Shown one piece after another: positions 9,064 to 17,900 of a DNA stretch of 64,000 nt. Positions within the stretch are counted from its first letter, which is position 1. Every line of letters begins with the position of its first letter. Origin of the DNA: Nostoc linckia z4 (GTDB lineage: Bacteria > Cyanobacteriota > Cyanobacteriia > Cyanobacteriales > Nostocaceae); contig NZ_LAHA01000037.1 in assembly GCF_002608075.1 (NCBI RefSeq), positions 42,370 to 106,369 on the forward strand, given 5' to 3'. Made by a program: the position numbers and the translations under genes. The notes below the pieces were generated by a model. That model had not been told where the DNA came from and searched no databases. It saw only the letters and a list, made by a program, of their open reading frames with translations.

Positions 9064-10215
9064 TTACTGAACTCCCAAAATTAAAGTTACAAAAGTTTCA
9101 TTGTGAAATTGCGTTTGATTCATGAGGTCTATAGGAGCAATCTCTCCATTAGAATAAAATCCACAGATAGGTAAATAATTGTCCAGACAAATTTTGGTAT
9201 TTTCGTACTCTTCTTGTGCCCTAGTACCAAGTATTTGCCTACGAGCTACACATGAAAAAAATAAAACAGCACTTGGTTCTTTACCTGGATAATTATTTAA
9301 AGCATTCATAAATGATGCTTTAGAAGCTGCAAGAATATCTTCATAACCTGCTTCAGAAATTTGAATCATTGCTTGGTCAGGAATATCTGCAAAAAACGTG
9401 ATACTACCAGATTCTGGTTCGTAAGCAATGGGCGCTCTAATATAAAAGTTGTCTGTATCTTGCTCAAATACTGCTAGGGGATATTCCATTGAAGGAGGAA
9501 GCAACCCTAGATAATGATGATAAAAATCCAAGGCTGGTTTACCATCTATTTCATAGAGAATATTCTTATCTACTTTAGTTACTTTGCTGATTTGGCCAAT
9601 GGGATGCCAACCACTTGCAATACCATGAGAAAACAATATTTTGCCGCAAAAAAGTAGAATTGGTACAGAATCACTTAAAACTTCTGTTTGAAAAAATTGG
9701 TATGTATTTTGATATTTTGACTGGTCAGCTGCTAAACCGCCAAAGATTGGTACATTTTGACCAAGAGCTAGTTTTAAGCCATTTAATATAGAAACACCAC
9801 TAGTTGTCAGACTCTCTGGATGAGTTAAACATAGGCTTGGTGCTGTTGTAGTTTTTGCTTTGGCTTGTTCTACAGCTTGTTTGGTTGCAGTAATTGTATC
9901 AGCTGAAATGTGGCGTCCAACTCCAGCATAAATTTCTACTTCGTCTGAGCAAAACAACATTAAAGTAATTGAGTCTTGCTGAAATTCTAAAACTGAAGAA
10001 ATTTCACCATCTGTTGTTCCACCAATTAATTCAATTCCGCTAAAAGCTTGATGAATTTGCTGCAAAATTAGGGAATGCTCAAAGTCAATTGCAGCAAAAA
10101 GAATTCCAGCTTGGGGAATATCTCCTGCCAAAGAAGTGATACATTGTTGAATAACGTCCTTAACTGCTGATAGAGAATCTGGATCGTTACTGTGACCTAC
10201 TACTGCTTTGAACAT
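9064..10215 (-). CDS. FIST-domain sensor protein, 383 aa
   Basis: FIST proteins (FIST_N plus FIST_C) are soluble ligand-sensing modules found beside histidine kinases and cyclic-di-GMP enzymes; small ligands such as amino acids have been proposed. The N-terminal half contains IELIGGTTDGEISS (about residues 80-93) and LTLMLF-type strands. The C-terminal half contains VLFFSCVARRQILG and the typical ending PICGFYSNGEIAP followed by TFVTLILG. There is no enzyme domain. It sits between the receiver-kinase hybrid (57-base gap) and the coupled coiled-coil kinase, and so probably modulates both. Confidence 0.9.
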   Translation of the reverse strand: MFKAVVGHSNDPDSLSAVKDVIQQCITSLAGDIPQAGILFAAIDFEHSLILQQIHQAFSGIELIGGTTDGEISSVLEFQQDSITLMLFCSDEVEIYAGVGRHISADTITATKQAVEQAKAKTTTAPSLCLTHPESLTTSGVSILNGLKLALGQNVPIFGGLAADQSKYQNTYQFFQTEVLSDSVPILLFCGKILFSHGIASGWHPIGQISKVTKVDKNILYEIDGKPALDFYHHYLGLLPPSMEYPLAVFEQDTDNFYIRAPIAYEPESGSITFFADIPDQAMIQISEAGYEDILAASKASFMNALNNYPGKEPSAVLFFSCVARRQILGTRAQEEYENTKICLDNYLPICGFYSNGEIAPIDLMNQTQFHNETFVTLILGVQ

Positions 10216-10271
10216 AACATTGATTGATATATAAATAATTATTTTCGTACAAGATAATAGTTGCGAAATAT

Positions 10272-11588
10272 TTAAATTGGCAGCTTAATAATAAATTCAG
10301 AACCTTGACCTGGTGCTGAATTTACTTCCAGAGTTCCTTTATGTTTTTCCACAACAATTTGACGAGCAATAGATAGTCCTAATCCTGTACCTTGACCTAC
10401 AGGTTTGGTGGTGAATAAATGGTCAAAGATTTTTTGTTGGACTTCAGGGGACATGCCCACACCATTATCTTTAATGCGAATTAAGACATAATTATCTTCT
10501 GTAAGGCTAGTTTCAATCAAAATTTTGTTGGGATTGGTTTCAATTTCAATATAGCTACGCCCTAAATTAGATTCTTCTAAAGCATCAATGGCATTAGCTA
10601 ATATATTCATAAATACCTGATTTAATTGTCCGCTAAAGCACTCTAAATCTGGTAAATTACCATAATTTTTGATAACTTCAATATTGGGACGACACTCTGA
10701 TGCTTTTAAACGATGTTTGAGGATCATAATTGTACTATCAATACCATCATGAATGTTGCAATAAACTTGGCGATCGCTGTCTGCTCTCGAAAAGTTTCGC
10801 AAGCTGGTACTAATATTACGAATCCTTTGAACACCTTCTTTCATGGAAGAAATTAATTGAGGTAAATCAGAAAGTATATGCTGCAAATCCATCCCTGCAA
10901 TTTCTTCTTGAATTTCTGCAACTGGATAAGGATAATGCTGTTGATATAGCTCAATTAGCTTAGTCATTGCTTGGAAATATACCGAAGCGTGACCGAGATT
11001 ACCATGAATAAAACCAACTGGATTATTAATTTCATGAGCAACCCCCGCAACTAACTGACCAAGTGCAGACATTTTTTCTGTCTGTACAAGCTGAATTTGT
11101 GATTCTTGTAAATCTTTTAATGCTTTAGACAACGCTGCTGTTCTTTCTGCAACTCGGTTTTCTAAAGTTTTTGTCAGATTTCGTAATTGCAAATGGGTTT
11201 TAATTCTAGCTAGTAATTCTTCTTCATGAAAAGGTTTTGTAATGTAATCCACTGCACCAATATTTAGACCTTTAATTTTACTATCTGTATCTGAATTTCC
11301 TGTCATAAAAATTACAGGTATATCGCAAGTTTCAGCATTTTGTTTCAGCTTTTTACATGTTTCAAAACCATCGATTTTTGGCATCATTACATCTAATAAA
11401 ATTAAGTCAGGTAGTCTATATTCAACTTGTTTAAGTGCCTTTTCTCCATTAACTTCTGTTACAACTTTAAAGCCTGCATCGGTTAATATTTGAAAGACGA
11501 TTTGTAAATTAGTAGTAGTATCATCTACCACTAAAATCAAAATCTCTTCCGAGACATTAGATATATTTATTTCTGGTTTATAGCTCAT
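10272..11588 (-). CDS. Response-regulator/histidine-kinase hybrid (REC-HisKA-HATPase), 438 aa
   Basis: An N-terminal receiver domain (residues about 15-130) has the acidic pair VDD, the phospho-acceptor Asp in LILLDVMMP and the conserved Lys in YITKPF. After a short coiled coil come HisKA (VAGVAHEINNPVGFIHGN) and HATPase_c (NQVFMNILANAIDAL, DNGVGM, GTGLGL). Such REC-first kinases are usually mid-chain relays controlled by an upstream kinase. It is the first gene of the minus-strand signalling run. The kinase module is near-identical in layout to that at 8014. Confidence 0.93.
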   Translation of the reverse strand: MSYKPEINISNVSEEILILVVDDTTTNLQIVFQILTDAGFKVVTEVNGEKALKQVEYRLPDLILLDVMMPKIDGFETCKKLKQNAETCDIPVIFMTGNSDTDSKIKGLNIGAVDYITKPFHEEELLARIKTHLQLRNLTKTLENRVAERTAALSKALKDLQESQIQLVQTEKMSALGQLVAGVAHEINNPVGFIHGNLGHASVYFQAMTKLIELYQQHYPYPVAEIQEEIAGMDLQHILSDLPQLISSMKEGVQRIRNISTSLRNFSRADSDRQVYCNIHDGIDSTIMILKHRLKASECRPNIEVIKNYGNLPDLECFSGQLNQVFMNILANAIDALEESNLGRSYIEIETNPNKILIETSLTEDNYVLIRIKDNGVGMSPEVQQKIFDHLFTTKPVGQGTGLGLSIARQIVVEKHKGTLEVNSAPGQGSEFIIKLPI

Positions 11589-12333
11589 GTATTTAAATTA
11601 ATTTAACTCCTTATTACTTGTCGAATGCGATCGCAAGCAAGCTATCTCATTTGCTTAACTGACTGAAAAATTTACAGTGTAACAATACTATAGTTCCCAA
11701 AAACTCTAATAACAGCAACATTCTGACATCAAAAATTGAGATTGTACTAGGGCGATCGCCACATATGGATATACCACCAGAATCTCGTTTTTTTTACAAT
11801 TAGTCATTATTACCCTTGTTTTTTAAAGAACGAGCGCTAGCTAACAAAAATATTTTTCATGCTGTATTGAAAGTTTTTTTGTTCGTCAACAGTATTTATA
11901 ATGATGCAGACAACAACGTAATAATTTTTATCAAAAAAATATAAATACAGATAATTACGGTTATTTTTTTTTCAGAAAAAAACAACAATGGCCAAGTAAC
12001 TTGTGAAATATTCAAATACATCATATTTACCGCTATCAGCGGAGTAAGTATCAAGTTCATACTTGGGAAAACTTGTAACTATCGTGAATTTTTTCACAAA
12101 ACTACGCCATAGATAAAAAAGCTATTGCCTTAGTTGCGTTCTCATTGATGTCAGGACTTACGCAGAAATCACCGAAAATCTAACCACAGAGAACGCAGCG
12201 AAAAGTATGAGCGGAGATTCGCAACCATCATCACTTTTCAAGACAGAGAACACCGAGAAATAAGAGTTTGCAATGTTTGTTGCGTAAGTCTGAGATGCCG
12301 ATCGATGAAATTTAATTAGCTCAGGAATTTTTT
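11589..12333. other. Intergenic region upstream of the terpene synthase gene
   Basis: About 745 bp, divergent between the signalling island and the terpene synthase. Mostly AT-rich, with HIP1-like cgatcg sites and a small inverted-repeat element at 12151-12294. It must contain promoters for both directions, but none can be defined with confidence. No coding potential seen. Confidence 0.5.
12151..12294. repeat. MITE-like element with acttacgca inverted ends
   Basis: Left end tcaggacttacgca (12151-12164) and right end tgcgtaagtctga (12282-12294) are inverted copies with one extra base. They enclose about 117 bp containing two degenerate acagagaac units. It is non-coding. It ends 39 bp before the terpene synthase ATG, inside the presumed promoter or leader. 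Confidence 0.65.
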
Positions 12334-13320
12334 ATGGAAGAATTACTTTTTCCTGGTTTACACTGCCCATTTGCACTCAAAGTTAATCGGCATGTTGATG
12401 TTTTACAAGAGTTTGGTATTGAATGGGTGGTTCGCTTCAATCTCTTGGCCAATGAATCAACTTATAAGCGGTTTTGTAAGTCTAATTTCTTTTTATTAGC
12501 TGCATCTGCCTATCCTGACAGCGATATTGAAGAAATTAAGATTGCAAATGATTGGTTAAGTTGGGTTTTTCTTTGGGACGATCAATGTGATTTATCAGAT
12601 TTAGGAAAAAAACCTGACATTTTAAAGCTCCATAATCAGAGATATTTAGAAATCTTAAATGGGGCAGCCGTTACAAGCGAAGATACAGCCCTTGTTCTTG
12701 CTTTAAGTAACCTCAGAGAAAGGATTCTTGCAAAAACGAGTGTAATATGGTTCCATCATTTCATCACTAGCTTTCAGGAATGGTTAGAGGCATGTACTGA
12801 GGAAGCAGCAATCCGCGCCAAGGGAATCGTACCAGATGTGGATACGTATATCATGACGCGTAAATCAAGTATAGGTGTCGATGCTTTTCTCACTTTGACT
12901 GAATTTTGCCATAATTTAACGATTCCGGACTTTATACGAAAACATGAAATAATTCTCAAATTGCAATTTCTTACAGGACATATCATTGCCTGTTGTAATG
13001 ATATCTTTTCTGTATCTAGAGAAATGTTGAGTGGTGATGTTCATAATTTAGTATTGGTACTGCACTATCAACAGCAAATTCCGATAAATCAGGCAATTTA
13101 TCGTGTAGTAGAAATGCATAATAATGCCATACAAACAATGATGAATTTAGAAGCATCTCTTCCCACATTTGGAGAAGAAGTAGATGCTGAACTTGCAAAA
13201 TACATATCAGGAATGCACGCTTGGATACGCAGCAACCATGACTGGTATTCCCAGACAAGTCGCTATCAAAGTATCGAAAGGCTGGAACTAACACAAAATT
13301 ATGAAGTGTTGAATTCTTGA
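12334..13320 (+). CDS. Class I sesquiterpene synthase-like terpene cyclase, 328 aa
   Basis: Ionises a prenyl diphosphate (probably farnesyl diphosphate) and cyclises it. Metal-binding motifs are intact: DDQCD at residues 82-86 (aspartate-rich motif) and the NSE triad at N222-S226-E230 (CNDIFSVSRE). A C-terminal SRY-type pair lies at residues 309-311. Length and motifs fit bacterial germacrene/selinene-type synthases such as those described from Nostoc PCC 7120 and N. punctiforme (Agger et al., 2008, recalled). A CYP110-like P450 starts 27 bases after its stop, so they form one operon. The exact product cannot be read from sequence. Confidence 0.93.
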   Translation: MEELLFPGLHCPFALKVNRHVDVLQEFGIEWVVRFNLLANESTYKRFCKSNFFLLAASAYPDSDIEEIKIANDWLSWVFLWDDQCDLSDLGKKPDILKLHNQRYLEILNGAAVTSEDTALVLALSNLRERILAKTSVIWFHHFITSFQEWLEACTEEAAIRAKGIVPDVDTYIMTRKSSIGVDAFLTLTEFCHNLTIPDFIRKHEIILKLQFLTGHIIACCNDIFSVSREMLSGDVHNLVLVLHYQQQIPINQAIYRVVEMHNNAIQTMMNLEASLPTFGEEVDAELAKYISGMHAWIRSNHDWYSQTSRYQSIERLELTQNYEVLNS

Positions 13321-13347
13321 GCGAGACTTAACCCGATCAAAAATTAA

Positions 13348-14739
13348 ATGACATTACCTAATCTGATTAAAACTCCTTCGCTGCTACAAAAGCTGCAATG
13401 GATTACCGATCCTGTCGGTTATATGGAAAAAGCGGCTCAGCAATATCCTGATATTTTCACTGGTAAAATAGTTGGTTTTGGCGATACTGTGGTATTCGTG
13501 AACCATCCCCAGGCAATCCAGGAAATTCTCACTAATGACAGAAAGAAGTTTGTTGCTATTGGTGAAGCGAATAAAATTGTAGCTCCTTTAGTGGGAGAAG
13601 CTTCGCTTTTCTTGAAAGAGGGTATTCCTCACAAACAAAAACGACAACTCGTAATGCCTGCTTTTCATGGGGAGCGAATGCGAGCTTATGGTCAACAAAT
13701 CTGTAACTTATCCACAAAGGTTTTTAGTCAGTTACTAGTCAATCAGCACTTCTTGGCTCGTAATTTCACACAAGAGATAACCCTACAGGTAATATTACAG
13801 GTTGTCTTGGGGTTGAATGAGGGAGAAAAATTCCAAGAACTGAAATATTTATTACCCGAATTGTTGGATTTGACTCGATCGCCAATAACCTCTAGTTTAT
13901 TCTTTTTCTCATTTTTGCAAAAGGATTTGGGAGCTTGGAGTCCTTGGGGAAAGTTTCTACGCGATCGCCAGCAAGTTGATAAATTGCTCTATGCTGAAAT
14001 TGCCGAACGTAGACAGCAACTGAATCCAGAACGCGCAGATATCTTATCTATGCTGGTGTTAGCGCAGGATGACACCGGTCAATCGATGACGGATAAAGAG
14101 TTACGCGATCAGTTGATCACTTTAATGCTTGCTGGATACGAAACTACAGCATCAGCGATCGCTTGGGGATTGTATTGGATTCACCAAAAACCTTTAGTTC
14201 GTGAAAAACTACTCCAAGAATTAGACACTCTCGGTGATTCCCCAGATCCCATGAGTATTTACCGTCTACCATATCTGACAGCTGTTTGTAATGAAACCTT
14301 GAGAATTCACCCCGTTGTTATGTTCTCTTTCCCTAGAGTAGTGCAAGAACCTATTGAACTCTTGGGACATCCTTTAGAACCTGGCACTGTGACACTTCCG
14401 AGTATTTATCTCACCCATCAACGTGAAGATTTATACCCCAAACCACAGGAATTTAAACCAGAGCGCTTTTTAGAACGACAATTTTCTCCCTATGAATTTC
14501 TGCCCTTTGGGGCTGGTGTGCGTCGTTGTATTGGTGAAGCTTTGGCTGTGTTTCAAATGAAACTAGTATTAGCAACAGTGTTGTCAAACTATCAACTAGC
14601 GCTAGTCGATGGTCAAAGAGAGCGACCCCAACGTAAAGGCTTTACCCTTGCGCCTTCTTGTGGAGTCAAGATGGTAATGACAGGACACCGAGTGTGTCAA
14701 GAGTCTTTGACGAAAATAACAGCTATCTCTGTATCTTAG
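13348..14739 (+). CDS. Cytochrome P450, CYP110-like, 463 aa
   Basis: Haem monooxygenase, probably hydroxylating the terpene made by the upstream cyclase. I-helix oxygen-binding motif AGYETTASAIAWG (about residues 265-277), ExxR in ETLR (about 322-325) and haem-ligand loop FGAGVRRCIG with Cys near residue 395. No N-terminal membrane anchor, as usual for bacterial P450s. From memory it is closest to the cyanobacterial CYP110 family, which accepts fatty acids and terpenes. Translational spacing with the terpene synthase is tight. Ferredoxin and reductase partners are not in the window. Confidence 0.93.
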   Translation: MTLPNLIKTPSLLQKLQWITDPVGYMEKAAQQYPDIFTGKIVGFGDTVVFVNHPQAIQEILTNDRKKFVAIGEANKIVAPLVGEASLFLKEGIPHKQKRQLVMPAFHGERMRAYGQQICNLSTKVFSQLLVNQHFLARNFTQEITLQVILQVVLGLNEGEKFQELKYLLPELLDLTRSPITSSLFFFSFLQKDLGAWSPWGKFLRDRQQVDKLLYAEIAERRQQLNPERADILSMLVLAQDDTGQSMTDKELRDQLITLMLAGYETTASAIAWGLYWIHQKPLVREKLLQELDTLGDSPDPMSIYRLPYLTAVCNETLRIHPVVMFSFPRVVQEPIELLGHPLEPGTVTLPSIYLTHQREDLYPKPQEFKPERFLERQFSPYEFLPFGAGVRRCIGEALAVFQMKLVLATVLSNYQLALVDGQRERPQRKGFTLAPSCGVKMVMTGHRVCQESLTKITAISVS

Positions 14740-14907
14740 AACACAATACCCTTGGGCTTTTGGGGGGATTCGGGAGTAGGGAGTAGAGTCACGACTCCCG
14801 ACTTTTTACCAAACTCACGCAATACTGCTTTTTAAGCTGTCAACCGTCAACAGTCAACACTCAACACTCAACACTCAACATCAAATCCCATCCAGAGTAG
14901 GATAAAC

Positions 14908-17900
14908 TTAACCTTGTTGCATTGGTATCTCAATCACGAACTCTGTGCCTTCTCCTATTGTGGAATTACAAGTTAAATTACCTTTGTGTTTGTCCACAAT
15001 AATTTGATAGCTAATGGACAATCCTAAACCTGTACCACTTCCCACTGACTTAGTTGTAAAAAATGGGTCAAAAATTTTCTGACGCAGGGCTTCTGTGATA
15101 CCAGAACCGTTATCGGCAATGCGAATTACCACTGTATTGGAATTTGCTAGTTGAGTAGAGATGCGAATTTTTGGAGAATGATTTTTTATTTGTTGTTGAG
15201 CTTTTGATACTCCCAAATCTCCATTAAGATTTATTTGTTGCTCACTTACGGATAATTCTTCTAAAGCATCGATGGCATTACTTAAGATATTCATGAATAC
15301 CTGATTTAGCTGACCTGCATAGCAAGTCACTTCTGGTAGATTTCCGTATTCTTTGATGACTTCAATTTCCGGATAATCATTCTTCTCCTTAAGTCGATGC
15401 TGCAAAATCATCAAGGTATTATCTATTCCTTCGTGAATATCTACAGGCTTCATTTCATATTCATCAAGACGTGAAAAGTTGCGTAAGCCTAAAACAATAG
15501 TGCGGATACGCGAACTCCCAACCTTCATGGAATCTAAAATTTTTGGCAAGTCTTTTGCTAGAAAATCTATGTCAATTTCCTCAGATTTATCCTCAATGGC
15601 AGGTGAAGAATCAGGATATTCTTGTTGATAAACAGTTATCAACTCTAGCAAATGGCGTACATACTCGCTAGCATGAGCAATATTTCCGTGAATAAAGTTA
15701 ATGGGGTTATTAATTTCATGGGCAATTCCCGCTACCATTTGCCCTAATGAAGACATTTTTTCGCTTTGAATTAATTGAATTTGGGCGCGTTTTAATTCCT
15801 GTATGGCCTGTTGTAATCTTTCATTTTTATCGTTTAATTCCTGCGTTCTTTCTTTGACTTTTTGCTCTAGAGTATGGTTGTATTTCTCTAAACTTTGTTT
15901 TGCTTGTGTTAAATTTTTGTAGAGGATGGCATTCTTAAGAGATATTGCTGCTTGGGTAGTGAGTAGTTTCAGAACTTCTACGCGATCGCGTGTAAATGCT
16001 CCGGTAGTTAAATTATTTTCTAGATAAATAATCCCAATCAATTGTCCTTGATTGATAATCGGTACAGACAGTAGACTCTTTGGTTCTTCACAGATAATAT
16101 AGCTATCTGCTGCCAAAAAGGAAACAGCCATTGCATCATCGATAACCAAGATTTCCCTAGAACGTTTAACGTAGTTAATCAAAGTAATTGGAACATCGTA
16201 GCTTGATTCTAAAGAAATGGACGGAAATTCTGTATAGCTGTTTTCAAAATTGGAAATCGAACAAACTGCGGTGACAATTAATTCTAAGCTATCATCTTCA
16301 CTTAAAATCAAAGCACATTTAGAAGCTCCAGCATTTTCGATGACGACTTCCATTAAACTAGAAAGCAGTCGTTCAAGCTCAATTTCTCCAGAAAGTGCTT
16401 GAGATGCTTTAATAAATGTAGCTAAATCCAAAGAATCAGAAATACTTGTCTTTGAGCCAATCACAGTTTGTTGAGTACTCAAACTCGATAAAGATATGTT
16501 CTTCAAAGAAGTACTTTCTTGGCTAGAATAGATATTTAGTTTGAGCTTTTCTTGCTGGAATACAGGAGCGAGTAATAAAGGATAGCGTTTTACCAAATCG
16601 TCAACTTTTGCTACGGCTCCCCAGCGAACATAACTATAGTAAGCGTCTGTAAGGTAGCTTTGGGCAATCTTATGTTTGCCCCATTCTAGGTAGAATTTAG
16701 CAGTGACTTCTTGAGCCAGAGCTTCTTCATGGAGATACTCATTTTCTTTAGCCAGAGAAATAGCGCGATCGTAAAATTCGATCGCTTCGAGATATTCACC
16801 ACCAATGCGACACCGTTCAGCCTCTACAAGATAATATTTATGTAAATAATTCATCGGAGCATGATGTGTCCAATGCTGCATTTTTTCTTGATTCAATCGA
16901 ACCTTATCCATAATAGATTGTTGCTCTAAAACAGATGCATTGCCATATAAGGCTAGCCGTGTTAGTGAATCATAAAAATACAAAATAGGAGTAACTAACT
17001 GTCCTCTTCCGCCATCTAAATATTTTTCTGCTAGGATAGCATTGTCCAACGCTAAAGGGTATTTTTCAAATAAGTAACAAAGATGTAATTTGCTGACATA
17101 AAAATAGAAAATCCCCATTACATCATTAGCTTCTCTATAAAGCGGTAACATTTTTTCTTCGTTGTAAGCTTCACCAATTAAACAACAAGGATTTTCTACA
17201 TTACCTAGTAAATTTAAAACGCTTTGTCTGTGGATACTAATCCAATTAAATACTATTTCTTGTTTGATTTGAGCGATGGCATTACTATAAGCTGCCATTT
17301 CCCGCTCTAGTTCTGTCAATTCCCGACCGACAAAATATGAAGAATAGGAATAAGCATTAAGACAATAGGCTGCATATTCTAAATCTCCTGTTTCTATTCC
17401 AGAATAGTAACTCTCCAGTAAAGGTTTTAGTATTTGTCTAGTATGTTCCTTCCAATGTCTAATAGCTGTATTAAATGCAAGAATTATTTTGGTTTTGACT
17501 TCTTTAGCATTCAATTTTTCTACTAAATTCACACCTAATTGACCAAATTCATAGGCAGACTCAATATCTCCCACTACGCCAGTGAGTACTAACCCATAAT
17601 TGACATAAGCAAAAGCAGACAAGGAACTATTGCCATATTTTAAAGATAAGTTGATTTGTTTGATATAAATCAGCGGAAACAGTTCCGGCCTCACTAAATA
17701 ACTAATCGCAGTTATAGTCGATAGAATATGCATCACTGCTATTTGCTGAGCATCTATCATTTCCGGCAGTTCGATTAAATCCTGAATACGCCTGCCGTTG
17801 AGATTTGATGCTAATTCTGCCATTGCTAATTGAATATCAGACTTCTGTGGATGTTCGGGAAATTCCACTCCCAAAAGCTTCAAAAATGTAAGTGCGGTAT

